64,000 nt of DNA from Planctomycetota bacterium (GCA_030605475.1 JAUWIG010000024.1:1-64000); one strand, 5' to 3'; shown: positions 28,096 through 37,462, counted from the first letter of the stretch. Numbers and translations are program-made. The notes: a model not told the origin generated them from the letters alone.

Positions 28096-29540
28096 CTGCG
28101 GCGAAGCTTACGTAGAATGTCCCAATATGCTCCGCGTGCCCCCTCCCTTATCGCTTCTACAAGTTCAGTATTATCATTGTAATTATGGTCAACGGCCAGA
28201 TTACTCTCATCAGCCTGCGGGGCCGTTTCCTGCATTGGTCCAAAGAATCTTTTATCACCATCAATTAAATCACGTACGAGTTTAGCCGGTCGGTCACCTA
28301 AGGAGTTAGATATATAGAACGTTGGTTTGAAAAAATCTACCGGTCCGTGGTACTTTCGACGGATGTTAGGGTTTGTCTGCGGTGAGCCTTCGCCTGCCGC
28401 TACTTGTGCCATTTCAGTAGCTGGGTAGATTCTGATACCGAGCGGTGCCCCGGCACAATCGGGGTTTATTTGCTTAATAAATTCGATTGTCTCGGCGATA
28501 GTCTCAGGAGTTTCACCCGGTCCACCGAGCAGCAGGTCGAGCATAACTGTTATGCCATTTTCCCGGCACAAGCGTACAGCCAAAGCGATGTCCTCTTTAA
28601 GATGTTGCTGGCGGTAAGTCTTTAGCATTGAAGGGCAGGCGGAGTCGGCAGTGAAGTCAATGCCGACACAGCCGGCTCTGCTCATAGCTTCGGCAAGCTC
28701 GGCATCAAAAGGAACCACCGCCATATATGTATACCAGCGGAGTCGTTTTGCAAATGCGCGACGAATAAACTCCTGGCAGACCGCGTGTGCGTGGGTTCTT
28801 GGGATGTTGAACTCAGAGTCACATAAATGCAATACGTCTATTCCCGCAACCAGTAGCGTCTCGACTTCATCCGCGACTTCTGATGGTTCTCGGAGTCTGA
28901 GTTTAGTACCTTTGGCGAGTGGGTCAGCACAATACAGACACTTTCGGTTACAACCTCGTTTTGTTTCCAGGCCGCACTGGCCGCCTCGTTTAAGGTAAGT
29001 TAGATTGTCAATTGCGTCACGATTTGTTGGCAGAGAAAGTGTCCTGGGCCAGGCAGGCCGGTTGCTGCGAATCAGTCCATCATTATTGCGCCAAATTAGT
29101 CCATCCACGCGTTCAAAGCGTTTTTGGCCTTGCAGCTCACAGAGAAGTGAAACGATTGATTGTTCACCATCGCCACGGATTCCGAAGTCAGCGGTGGTAT
29201 ATTCGACAATCCATTCTGCAAAGATGCAAAAGCCGACCCCCCCAATCACAATTGGCGCATCAGTCATATTTCGTATTGTATTTATGGTATCGGCCAGAGC
29301 GGGGACGAACCACTGGGCGCTTGGCCAAAAAGAGTCGTCCGCGTTGCGAAACGAAACGCCCACTAATTGCGGGCTGTGGGCAGCAAAATAATCCTGGAGA
29401 GCTCGCGATGGGTCATCAGCCAGGCATAAATCAACTGTATCTGTCTCGATACCGGCATTTCTGGCTGCTGCTGCGATATAGTCCAGGCCGATAGGCCCTA
29501 TGGGAGGGGTCATTATGTTTGTGTTGAGCAGCGCTAACAT
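28092..29540 (-). CDS. B12-binding-type radical SAM protein
   Basis: 482 residues. The N-terminal 150 resemble a cobalamin-binding Rossmann domain (PPIGPIGLDYIAAAARNAG), although the classic DxHxxG cobalamin motif is not evident. The radical SAM core has CNRKCLYC (Cys197, 201, 204) for the 4Fe-4S cluster, then LHLCDSEFN and LGGPGET. The general class is clear but the reaction is unknown; many relatives modify lipids, tRNA or peptides. It is a lone gene, converging with the nuclease and upstream of tatC on the same strand. Confidence 0.82.
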   Translation of the reverse strand: MLALLNTNIMTPPIGPIGLDYIAAAARNAGIETDTVDLCLADDPSRALQDYFAAHSPQLVGVSFRNADDSFWPSAQWFVPALADTINTIRNMTDAPIVIGGVGFCIFAEWIVEYTTADFGIRGDGEQSIVSLLCELQGQKRFERVDGLIWRNNDGLIRSNRPAWPRTLSLPTNRDAIDNLTYLKRGGQCGLETKRGCNRKCLYCADPLAKGTKLRLREPSEVADEVETLLVAGIDVLHLCDSEFNIPRTHAHAVCQEFIRRAFAKRLRWYTYMAVVPFDAELAEAMSRAGCVGIDFTADSACPSMLKTYRQQHLKEDIALAVRLCRENGITVMLDLLLGGPGETPETIAETIEFIKQINPDCAGAPLGIRIYPATEMAQVAAGEGSPQTNPNIRRKYHGPVDFFKPTFYISNSLGDRPAKLVRDLIDGDKRFFGPMQETAPQADESNLAVDHNYNDNTELVEAIREGARGAYWDILRKLRRS

Positions 29541-29603
29541 ATATCTACTATAGTATCTGCGTTAAAGAAGCCGTTCAAGATTTATGTGGATTGAGATTTA
29601 TCG

Positions 29604-30371
29604 TTAGTTGTTTTGTGATGTTTTCCTGCGACCTGCAATGTAGCTTATTAGTATTCCGAACTCAAAGAGCAAATACAGCGGCAGTGCGAGGGTGACTTGA
29701 GAAACCACATCAGGGGGAGTGGCTAATGCCGCTACTACAAAGATAGCCAGCAGCACGTATTTTCTCGACTTTGATAAGGCCTTTAACGACACCAGGCCGG
29801 TTCTGTTGAGAAAGAAAATCGCTACAGGGGTTTGAAACGCAATACCGAAAACCAGCATAAGATGAGTTACAAAGGATATGTAACGCTGAAAAGTAAATGA
29901 AGAGTTAACGCCGAGCATCTTCTCATTGAACTTTACTAAGAAATTCAAAGTAATAGGTGCGACGACAAGAATAAAAAAAAACGCTCCTACAACGAATAAA
30001 GCTGCTGAAAAAGGTGCTGCGAGGTAAACATATCGTTTTTCGCTCGGATAAAGTCCAGCGGCGATGAACATCCATAACTGATAGAAGACCCAGGGTGATG
30101 AAATTATAAGGCCTGTCATTAAAGCTATCTTTACGTAGCTGACAAACCCGTCGGCTGGTGCAAGTGTTATCAGGCGGGCTTCAGTGCCCATCGCACTGAT
30201 GTATGGTCCTTCTATAAAGGCTATTATTTTTTTGCCGAAGAAAAAACCAATGACGGCACAAATCACCAAACCCAACAGCGCAAGAATCAGCCGGGAGCGC
30301 AACTCCTCAAGGTGGTCGCCCAGGCCCATAGTGGAATTAAGAAGGTCTTGTTTCTTATTGGTATCGCCCAT
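29604..30371 (-). CDS. tatC: Twin-arginine translocase subunit TatC
   Basis: 255 residues with six predicted membrane segments. The N-terminal motif LGDHLEELRSRLI and later features of TatC are present. It recognises twin-arginine signal peptides and forms the receptor complex. It lies 60 bp after tatA on the same strand, and a divergent operon beside it encodes several twin-arginine proteins, so supply and clients are linked. Confidence 0.95.
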   Translation of the reverse strand: MGDTNKKQDLLNSTMGLGDHLEELRSRLILALLGLVICAVIGFFFGKKIIAFIEGPYISAMGTEARLITLAPADGFVSYVKIALMTGLIISSPWVFYQLWMFIAAGLYPSEKRYVYLAAPFSAALFVVGAFFFILVVAPITLNFLVKFNEKMLGVNSSFTFQRYISFVTHLMLVFGIAFQTPVAIFFLNRTGLVSLKALSKSRKYVLLAIFVVAALATPPDVVSQVTLALPLYLLFEFGILISYIAGRRKTSQNN

Positions 30372-30431
30372 TTCAATCGGTAAGGTCGAATGTGCATAGC
30401 GGCAGTTCGCAAACCGCCCCTACCCAAGTCG

Positions 30432-30704
30432 TTAGTCGCCTTCGTCGTAATCATTCAGCCCAGCGGCGTCTTTGACCTCGTCTACTACATCATCCTTGAC
30501 CTTTTTGATGTCGTCCACCAATTCATCCTTGGTTTCTTTGGCTTCGTGAAGGCCTTTCTTGAATTCTGTTAGGCTCTTACCAATGCTACGGGCGATTTCG
30601 GGCAGTCGTCTGCCGAATATAAGCAGAGCGATAACAAGAATAATAATAATCTCAATGGGCCCCGGCGTCCAGCCAAACGCCAGATATTGTAAGAATTCGG
30701 TCAT
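30432..30704 (-). CDS. tatA: Twin-arginine translocase pore subunit TatA/TatB
   Basis: 90 residues: a short periplasmic start, a membrane helix ([20 protein letters not shown]) with the [13 protein letters not shown] hinge, an amphipathic helix and an acidic/Lys-rich tail. Pro after the FGRRL turn fits TatA/B alike. Only one such gene occurs here, so it may do both jobs. The promoter lies 30 bp upstream. Confidence 0.93.
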   Translation of the reverse strand: MTEFLQYLAFGWTPGPIEIIIILVIALLIFGRRLPEIARSIGKSLTEFKKGLHEAKETKDELVDDIKKVKDDVVDEVKDAAGLNDYDEGD

Positions 30705-30732
30705 TTCAGTCTCCCTATTTCTTTAGCGGAGT

Positions 30733-30762
30733 ATTATAACAAAACCCCAGATGTATCGTCAA
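30733..30762 (-). promoter_or_regulatory. Sigma70-type promoter of tatA-tatC
   Basis: On the minus strand TTGACG (30757-30762) and TATAAT (30733-30738) are 18 bp apart, just upstream of tatA. Confidence 0.75.
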
Positions 30763-30798
30763 TGAGCAACGATTGGGTCCGATTCGCCAAACAATTGA

Positions 30799-30827
30799 TT
30801 GACGGAACCACCAATAAAAACTATAAT
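30799..30827 (+). promoter_or_regulatory. Sigma70-type promoter of the redox operon
   Basis: TTGACG (30799-30804) and TATAAT (30822-30827) with a 17-bp spacer, 45 bp before the ATG at 30872. It is divergent from the tat promoter only 37 bp away. Confidence 0.78.
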
Positions 30828-30871
30828 CCATTAGAGTTACGGAATCAAGTATATTATTATTGGAGTTGGCT

Positions 30872-31879
30872 ATGGGGTCGGTCCGGCGTCGGAGTAAACG
30901 GCTTGAATCCGCTATAAGCATCTGCTTATTAGTAATTCTTATGGTCATTGGGGTTGGGGTATTTCTGAGGCAATTCGATTATGACATAAGCCGATTCGGT
31001 ATAGACACAGCCGTTGCACCACAACTCGAAATTCCCTTTGATTTAGGCTCCCTGGCGCCCGCCGGGTTTGAAACACTTTCGGCAGGCCAAACATACACCA
31101 CGGAGAATCTGTATGAGAAGATTGACGGCAAAGCCCCTCTTTATACCGAATCCGGATTCGAGAAATTGTTTACCCGGCGATTTGTAAGCAAAGATGATGA
31201 GAGTCTGTTGATGGAGCTTTATGTTTTTGATATGGACGCTGCTAAAAATGCCTTCTCCGTTTATAGCGTGCAAAGAAGAGCCGAGGCTAAAGATTTGCCG
31301 GCCTTTGCGTTTGCGTACAGAACCAGCAATGCTATATACCTTGCTCACGGCAAATATTATATCGAGCTGGTTGGCTTCTCCGAATCGGATGAATTACTTA
31401 AAGCAATGGCAGAAATTGCAAAAAGGATTAGGAGTGAATTAGCTGTTGGCGATGATATTGAGATAGCCGAGCTGAGTTTATTTCCATCAGAGAACAGTGT
31501 TCCGGGCGGTATCAAGCTTTATTTGTCAAATGCCTTTGGCTTCGAGGGATTGACCGATACTTTTACTGCCAGATATAAAATTGATGGTGAAACTATCACA
31601 GCATTTTTAAGCAAACGAGTCAATTCCAACGATGCGCAACTGACCGCCGAAAGCTATTATAATTTTTTGATTGATAATGGCGGCGTCGCCAAACCAACAG
31701 CAAATAAAACTATCAAAGCTAAAGCTGTAGATTTCTACGGTACAACTGAAATTATATTTGTGGTGGGGCCATTCGTCAGCGGCATTCACGAAGCCGAAAA
31801 TCAGCAGGCTGCTGAAAAATTAGCGGAAAAACTTATAAGTAAACTCGGCGAAGCAGCAAAAGCGGTTAAAGATGACTGA
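30872..31879 (+). CDS. DUF6599-like membrane-anchored protein
   Basis: 335 residues from the ATG at 30872 (GGAG upstream). One N-terminal membrane helix (about 16-35) is followed by an extracytoplasmic region of two similar halves, each with an Asp/Glu-rich beta pattern (TTENLYEKIDGKAPLY, MELYVFDMDAAKNAFSVYS). It resembles DUF6599 proteins of planctomycetes and acidobacteria, whose function is not known. It is first in an operon with DUF362 and iron-sulfur proteins and overlaps the next gene by eight bases, which suggests a role in the same membrane-bound redox unit. Confidence 0.65.
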   Translation: MGSVRRRSKRLESAISICLLVILMVIGVGVFLRQFDYDISRFGIDTAVAPQLEIPFDLGSLAPAGFETLSAGQTYTTENLYEKIDGKAPLYTESGFEKLFTRRFVSKDDESLLMELYVFDMDAAKNAFSVYSVQRRAEAKDLPAFAFAYRTSNAIYLAHGKYYIELVGFSESDELLKAMAEIAKRIRSELAVGDDIEIAELSLFPSENSVPGGIKLYLSNAFGFEGLTDTFTARYKIDGETITAFLSKRVNSNDAQLTAESYYNFLIDNGGVAKPTANKTIKAKAVDFYGTTEIIFVVGPFVSGIHEAENQQAAEKLAEKLISKLGEAAKAVKDD

Positions 31880-32870
31880 CCAAACAAGCGAAAATTTCGG
31901 GCGAAGGGAGTTTCTGTCGCGGGCGGGAAAAGCGGGAATCTCAATTGCCGCTGCTGGTACAGTTTCCTACCTGCTTTATGACAACAAGGGCCCAAAGACA
32001 GGCATCGACACCGAAGAGCTTGTTACATTGCCGGATTTTTCGATACCGTATCAACAGGGACAGACAATTAGCATTGTCAAAGGTCCCGACAGGGTGGAAA
32101 CCCTCAAAAAAGCAATAGAACTGCTCGGCGGTATAGAGCGATTTGTCAAGCCCGGCGAAATAGTTGCGATAAAGCCCAATGTCGCATTTGCATCGCCGCC
32201 AATGCTGGGAGCTACAGCCAATCCCGAACTGATTGCTGAGGTGGTAAAGCTGTGCTACAGCAGAGGCGGAGCAAAAAAGGTTGTCGTTACCGACAATCCG
32301 ATTAACGAGCCTGCAAGCTGCTTTACGTTAAGCGGCATAGGCAAAGCAGCAAGCGCGGCCGGTGCCAAAGTTGTATTCCCAAAAAACCATCTGTTCAAAC
32401 ATACTACACTGGCCGGAGGCCGGCTTATTAAAAATTGGCCTATATTCTTTGGGCCTTTTGAGAAAGTAGATAAACTGATTGGTATCGCCCCTGTCAAAGA
32501 CCACCACAGAAGCGGAGCTTCAATGACGATGAAAAACTGGTATGGGCTCTTAGGGGGACGGCGTAATATTTTCCACCAGGACATCAATACTATCATCGCA
32601 GAGTTAGCTATGATGGTAAAGCCGACACTGGTTATATTAGACGGCACGGAAGTTATGATGACCAACGGCCCGACGGGAGGTTCGGTCTCGGATTTGAGAC
32701 GCGCAAATACTTTGATTGCAAGCACTGATTGCGTAGCGGCTGATTCATACGGCTGCGGCCTTTTGGATTTGACGGTCCCGGATTTGCCTTACCTTGCGAA
32801 AGCTGAAAAAGCCGGTGCTGGAACTACTAACTACGAATCGCTCAAACCAATATTCGCTACCGTAGGTTAG
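31872..32870 (+). CDS. Tat-exported DUF362 protein
   Basis: 332 residues. A twin-arginine signal (FGRREFLSRAGKAGISIAAA) is followed by a DUF362 domain: KPNVAFASPP, VVVTDNPINEP and the KDHHRSGASMTMKNWYGLLG segment typical of the family. There is no ferredoxin domain in this protein; the iron-sulfur clusters are in the next gene. It should be exported folded by the Tat system encoded next door. The family's biochemistry is not settled. Confidence 0.85.
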   Translation: MTDQTSENFGRREFLSRAGKAGISIAAAGTVSYLLYDNKGPKTGIDTEELVTLPDFSIPYQQGQTISIVKGPDRVETLKKAIELLGGIERFVKPGEIVAIKPNVAFASPPMLGATANPELIAEVVKLCYSRGGAKKVVVTDNPINEPASCFTLSGIGKAASAAGAKVVFPKNHLFKHTTLAGGRLIKNWPIFFGPFEKVDKLIGIAPVKDHHRSGASMTMKNWYGLLGGRRNIFHQDINTIIAELAMMVKPTLVILDGTEVMMTNGPTGGSVSDLRRANTLIASTDCVAADSYGCGLLDLTVPDLPYLAKAEKAGAGTTNYESLKPIFATVG

Positions 32871-32880
32871 AAGTGTAATT

Positions 32881-34626
32881 ATGAAAATTGTACAGGTTAG
32901 ACGGATAAGTCAGGTTTTCTTTTTCTTGATGTTTGTCTGGTTCTGCATAGTCAGCACCGTAGGTGACAGATTATGGCAGCTGCGGGGCTGGCCGGTCAAT
33001 TGGTTCCTGCAGCTCGACCCGCTGGTAGCAATCGGCACAATACTAACTACGCATACACTCTACCGGGCTATTCTGTGGGCATTGGCTACGGTCATATTGA
33101 CAATAATATTCGGGCGGTTCTTCTGTAGTTGGGTCTGTCCCTTCGGCTCAGTACACCACTTCGTGGGTTTTTGGGGCAATCGAAAAAAATCGATGCCACA
33201 AAAAGTCCAGCTCAACAAATACCGAAAGGCCCAGTGTATAAAATATTTTGTTCTCATATTCTTTCTTGTTATGTCTGCGTTTCCATCATTAGCGGCCACC
33301 CTGCAAACGGGCCTGCTCGACCCTATACCACTCATAACCCGTTCTTTTAACCTGGTATTACTACCCATAGTTGACAGGCCTGTCGGCCTTGCTTCAGTAA
33401 GCGAACGGTTCTACGTGGGGGCGTGGCTGACACTGGCGATATTTCTCACGGCGGTGTTTCTTAACCTGGCCATCCCTCGATTCTACTGCAGATTCATCTG
33501 CCCGCTCGGTGCATTGTTCGCTATTTTGGGGAGGTTTGCTCTCTGGCGAATCGGCAAGAACCAGAGTGAATGTATCGATTGCAAATTGTGCGAGCAGTCG
33601 TGCGAGGGCGGCTGCGAGCCGGCCGGCAGTATAAGAATAAGCGAATGTGTGCTTTGCTTTAACTGTCGTGAAGATTGTAAAGAGGACATAATCAGTTACC
33701 AGAGGCGGGCCTCGTTAGCAGGTGAAGAAACAAGTCCGGACGTCTCCCGCAGGGGCTTTGTGCTTTCACTTGTCAGCGGTATACTCGCAGTGCCAGCGGT
33801 CAGGCTGAGCAATAAACTGGGCAGTAACTGGGTACACAAGGTTATCCGACCGCCCGGGGCACTATCGGAAGAGGAGTTCCTAAAAAGATGTATCAAGTGC
33901 GGGCAATGTATGCGCGTGTGTCCTACAAACGTTATTCAGCCAGGCGGCATTGACGGAGGCCTGGAGAATCTCTGGACGCCAACGCTGAATAATCGAATCG
34001 GCTCGAGTGGCTGTCAGTATAATTGCACGGCTTGTGGGCAGGTCTGTCCAACCTCGGCCATCAGGCCGATTACGCTGGCGGAAAAACAGGGGCACGGTGA
34101 GTTTGCCGAGGCCGGGCCAATCAAAATAGGAACCGCTTTTCTCGACCGTAACAGATGCCTTCCCTGGGCGATGGATAAACCCTGCATTGTCTGCCAGGAA
34201 AACTGTCCGGTCAGCCCAAAAGCAATTTACACACAGGAGGTTTTCAATACAATAAGAGCAGACGCTTTAACGGTTAAAAAAGCCACAAACACCACTATAG
34301 AAACCGTTGAAGATAACCTTCCACTTGACAAATTTGCCACCGGCGATTATTATTGTGTTGCCGAGGATGGTGAACGCAGGAAAATCGCGGCAAATACAGA
34401 AAACTCCATCGAGACTTCTCCTGACGAGCGATTCGAAAAAATTCCCGCCCAGGGCAGTAAAATCGAGATTCAGGTCCGCCTGCAAAGACCTCTCATTGAT
34501 ATTGAGAAATGTATTGGTTGTGGAGTTTGCGAACACGAGTGCCCTGTTAGCGGTAAAAAAGCTGTAAGGGTCTCGGCGGAAGGTGAGACAAGAAGTGACG
34601 ACAGAAGACTATTGCTTAAAAGTTAG
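32881..34626 (+). CDS. NapH/NapG-type membrane iron-sulfur fusion protein
   Basis: 581 residues. The first 215 form a NapH/NosR-like quinol-oxidising membrane part with the paired motifs CSWVCPFGS and CRFICPLGA. Ferredoxin-like Cys groups follow (231-246, 256-266). A twin-arginine-like membrane segment in mid-protein (SRRGFVLSLVSGILAVPAV, Arg290-Arg291) leads into a NapG/MauM-like domain with four further clusters (Cys337-347, 378-389, 435-442, 544-554). It probably passes electrons from quinols across the membrane to exported partners such as the neighbouring reductases. It sits 10 bp after the DUF362 gene. Confidence 0.85.
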   Translation: MKIVQVRRISQVFFFLMFVWFCIVSTVGDRLWQLRGWPVNWFLQLDPLVAIGTILTTHTLYRAILWALATVILTIIFGRFFCSWVCPFGSVHHFVGFWGNRKKSMPQKVQLNKYRKAQCIKYFVLIFFLVMSAFPSLAATLQTGLLDPIPLITRSFNLVLLPIVDRPVGLASVSERFYVGAWLTLAIFLTAVFLNLAIPRFYCRFICPLGALFAILGRFALWRIGKNQSECIDCKLCEQSCEGGCEPAGSIRISECVLCFNCREDCKEDIISYQRRASLAGEETSPDVSRRGFVLSLVSGILAVPAVRLSNKLGSNWVHKVIRPPGALSEEEFLKRCIKCGQCMRVCPTNVIQPGGIDGGLENLWTPTLNNRIGSSGCQYNCTACGQVCPTSAIRPITLAEKQGHGEFAEAGPIKIGTAFLDRNRCLPWAMDKPCIVCQENCPVSPKAIYTQEVFNTIRADALTVKKATNTTIETVEDNLPLDKFATGDYYCVAEDGERRKIAANTENSIETSPDERFEKIPAQGSKIEIQVRLQRPLIDIEKCIGCGVCEHECPVSGKKAVRVSAEGETRSDDRRLLLKS

Positions 34627-34649
34627 CGATTTTTGGAGTTTAATGTGTG

Positions 34650-35912
34650 ATGGAAGAAAAACGAAATAAAATCAATAGAAGGAATTTTTTGAAGACGGTG
34701 GGGGCGGCCGGGCTGGCCCCTGCCTTCGCAGGGGTGACAACTGTTTTTGCATCAGCACAAGTAGAAGCTGGTCCGAACGAGCCGAACGTCATTGACCCTA
34801 ATGCTTCGGAAAAATCCAAATTCCCGCAGGTGCCAGGACGCAAACTTGGCAAAACAGGTGTTGAGGTTCCGTGCCTGTCTCTTGGGGCAAACAAACTTGA
34901 TAACCAAATCATTTTAAGAAATACTCTTCAATGGGGCGTTAGCTACTGGGATACAGCTAACAGCTATGTGGGGGGAAACAGTGAGCTTACTATAGGTAAG
35001 CTCCTCTTGAAGAACCAAGAGGTCCGAAAAGAATTGTTCATTGTCAGTAAGGCATCGAAAGCAAAAACCGTAGCGGATGTGGAAAAACGTCTTCAAACCT
35101 CTCTTAAAAGAATGAATACGAATTACATTGATTTGTACTACGGTATTCACATGTTGTCTGACCCTGCCCGGTTGACGGATGAATTGAAGCAGTGGGCCCA
35201 AAACGCAAAGAAGCGGAAACTGATTAAGTTTTTCGGTTTCAGCACCCATAAGAATATGGCCCAGTGCCTTACTGCTGCGGCCAGGCTCGACTGGATTGAC
35301 GTGGTAATGACAACCTACAATTTTCGATTGATGCAGGACTCTGAGTTGCAGGCTGCTATTGAGGCGTGCCATAAAGCGGGCGTTGGTCTTATCGCTATGA
35401 AGACCCAGGGACACCGCCAGAGAGTTATTGAAACCGAAGAGGATAAAAAACTGGCCGGACACTTCCTGGAGCGCGGTTTCACTGAGGGACAGGCAAAAAT
35501 AAAAGTGGTGCTGGAGGATAAGAGGTTCAGCTCAGCATGTGTTGGGATGAATAACGTTGCCATTTTGGTTTCCAATGTTGCGGCGGTGCTCGACAAGACC
35601 AAACTTACGACGGCGGATATGGAGGTTTTTGCCGAATACGCACGGGCGAGCTGCAGCGGTTATTGTGCCGGCTGCGCTTATATCTGCGATTCGGCGTTAG
35701 CCGATACGCCCTACGTCAGTGACATTATGCGGTATCTGATGTACTACAACAGCTACGGCGATAAGGATAGAGCGAGGCAGCTTTTCGCTCAAATCCCCCG
35801 CAAGGCAAGAAACAAACTACTCAGCATTGATTACAGCCTCGCAGAAGCCCGCTGCCCGCAGCATTTGCCGATAGGTAAGCTGGTCGCCGAAGCGGTGAGT
35901 AAGTTGGCCTGA
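34650..35912 (+). CDS. Tat-exported aldo/keto reductase (paralogue 1)
   Basis: 420 residues from the ATG at 34650. A twin-arginine signal (NRRNFLKTVGAAG) is followed by an aldo/keto reductase barrel with the tetrad in place: Asp and Tyr in YWDTANSY, Lys in VSKASK and His in YYGIHML. The C-terminal extension carries a Cys group (CSGYCAGCAYIC and a later AEARCP) that could bind an iron-sulfur cluster, as in the AKR-ferredoxin family. The signal peptide is lengthened by a hairpin repeat (34717-34734) absent from the tandem paralogue. Its natural substrate is unknown. Confidence 0.87.
   Translation: MEEKRNKINRRNFLKTVGAAGLAPAFAGVTTVFASAQVEAGPNEPNVIDPNASEKSKFPQVPGRKLGKTGVEVPCLSLGANKLDNQIILRNTLQWGVSYWDTANSYVGGNSELTIGKLLLKNQEVRKELFIVSKASKAKTVADVEKRLQTSLKRMNTNYIDLYYGIHMLSDPARLTDELKQWAQNAKKRKLIKFFGFSTHKNMAQCLTAAARLDWIDVVMTTYNFRLMQDSELQAAIEACHKAGVGLIAMKTQGHRQRVIETEEDKKLAGHFLERGFTEGQAKIKVVLEDKRFSSACVGMNNVAILVSNVAAVLDKTKLTTADMEVFAEYARASCSGYCAGCAYICDSALADTPYVSDIMRYLMYYNSYGDKDRARQLFAQIPRKARNKLLSIDYSLAEARCPQHLPIGKLVAEAVSKLA
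34717..34734. repeat. Hairpin repeat inside the Tat signal peptide of aldo/keto reductase 1
   Basis: CCCCTGCCTTCGCAGGGG, a palindrome followed by tgaca, encodes APAFAG. A close relative, TCCCTGCTTCCGCAGGGA, occurs between efp and secA at 47361-47378. Confidence 0.75.
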
Positions 35913-35956
35913 ATCAATATTGTGAAAAACGCCAATCCTTTTTGGAGGTTAATGTG

Positions 35957-37237
35957 ATGGAAGAAAAACGAAATAAAATCGATAGAAGGAATTTTTTGAA
36001 GACGGTGGGAGCGGCGGGGCTGGGTTCCGTTTTTGCTTCGGCCAAAATAAAAGCCGGCCCAAACGAGCCAAACGCCGTTGACCCTAATGCTTCGGGAAAA
36101 CCACAAAAACCCAAATTCCCACAGGTGCCAAGACGCAAACTTGGCAAAACAGGCATTGAGGTTCCATCCCTGGCTTTCGGGGCAATGTTCAACGATGTTG
36201 ACAACCAAATCATATTAAGAAAATCTCTTCAGTGGGGTGTTAATTATTGGGACACGGCTCATAGCTATAAAGGTGGAAACAGTGAGCTTGGCATAGGTAA
36301 ATTTCTCTCGAAGAACCCCCAGCTCCGAAAGGAATTGTTCCTTGTCACCAAGGCATCCGGGGCAAAAACCGTGCCGGATATCGAAAAGCGTCTTCAGACA
36401 TCTCTGAAGAGAATGAATACCAAATATATTGATTTGTACTATGGTATTCATGTGTTAAGGGACCCTGCACAGTTGAATGCTGAATTAAAACAGTGGGCTG
36501 AAAACGCAAAGAAGCGAAATCTGATACGGTTTTTCGGGTTCAGCACACACTCTAATATGGCTCAGTGCCTCGCTGCTGCGGCTAAGCTTGATTGGATTGA
36601 CGCGATAATGACAACCTACAATTTCAGATTGATGCAGGATGTCCATATGCAGGCTGCCATTGAGGCATGTCATAAAAAGGGTATCGGCCTTATCGCAATG
36701 AAGACTATAGGCCTTAGCGGCCGAGAACGCCGCCAAATGGAGGCAGGCAGTCAAATCGGAACCGAAGCGGATAGAAAACTGGTCAAACACTTCCTCCAGC
36801 AGGGCTTTACCGAGGAGCAGGCAAAAATAAAGGCTGTTCTGCAAGATGAAAGAATCACCTCAGCTTGCGTTGGAATGAGAAATGTTGCTGACTTAAATTC
36901 AGATGTCCTTGCTGTACTGAACGAAGCCAAACTTACTAAGACGGATATGGAGGTTCTCAGGGAATACGCCGCGGCCACCTGCAGCGATTATTGTGCCGGC
37001 TGCGCAAATATATGTGAGGCAGCGTTTGAGAATATACCCATCTGCGACATAATGCGGTATTTAATGTATTGCAATAGCTACGGTGATAAGGATAGAGCAA
37101 GGCAGCTTTTCGCCCAAATCCCGGCTAACGTAAGAAACAAACTGCTCAGCACCGATTACAGTCTTGCAGAAGCCCGCTGCCCGCAGCATATACCGATAGG
37201 CAAACTGGTCGCCGAAGCGGTCGGCAAGCTGGCCTGA
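35957..37237 (+). CDS. Tat-exported aldo/keto reductase (paralogue 2)
   Basis: 426 residues from the ATG at 35957 behind GGAGG. Same architecture as paralogue 1: NRRNFLKTVGAAG twin-arginine signal, the tetrad (YWDTAHSY, VTKASG, YYGIHVL) and a C-terminal Cys group (CSDYCAGCANIC). The two genes are a tandem duplication with most residues shared. This copy has an insertion in the loop near LSGRERRQMEAGSQ and lacks the signal-peptide hairpin repeat. It is the last gene of the redox operon. Confidence 0.87.
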   Translation: MEEKRNKIDRRNFLKTVGAAGLGSVFASAKIKAGPNEPNAVDPNASGKPQKPKFPQVPRRKLGKTGIEVPSLAFGAMFNDVDNQIILRKSLQWGVNYWDTAHSYKGGNSELGIGKFLSKNPQLRKELFLVTKASGAKTVPDIEKRLQTSLKRMNTKYIDLYYGIHVLRDPAQLNAELKQWAENAKKRNLIRFFGFSTHSNMAQCLAAAAKLDWIDAIMTTYNFRLMQDVHMQAAIEACHKKGIGLIAMKTIGLSGRERRQMEAGSQIGTEADRKLVKHFLQQGFTEEQAKIKAVLQDERITSACVGMRNVADLNSDVLAVLNEAKLTKTDMEVLREYAAATCSDYCAGCANICEAAFENIPICDIMRYLMYCNSYGDKDRARQLFAQIPANVRNKLLSTDYSLAEARCPQHIPIGKLVAEAVGKLA

Positions 37238-37432
37238 GTGGCATTGCAAACGCAAAGTGCCAACCGGTTTTAAGTGCCGCTTCTTCGGGGACAAGCTGCG
37301 CGGCTATTGTATTACCTCTTTGTGCTATCTTCGCAAATTCTCAGCAGCTAAGGTGCGTAAAAACTTGCAGGCTTTTTTATAACATAAGTGGCTTGTTAGT
37401 AAATACTTACGTCCGGTGAAAGATGATTTCCC

Positions 37433-37462
37433 TTGCTCTCCGGCACCTTTTTAGGTTATAAT
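37433..37462 (+). promoter_or_regulatory. Promoter of the 31-codon transcription unit
   Basis: TTGCTC (37433-37438) and a perfect TATAAT (37457-37462), 18 bp apart. Transcription would start near 37469 and end at the terminator at 37643-37671, giving an RNA of about 200 nt. Confidence 0.65.
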
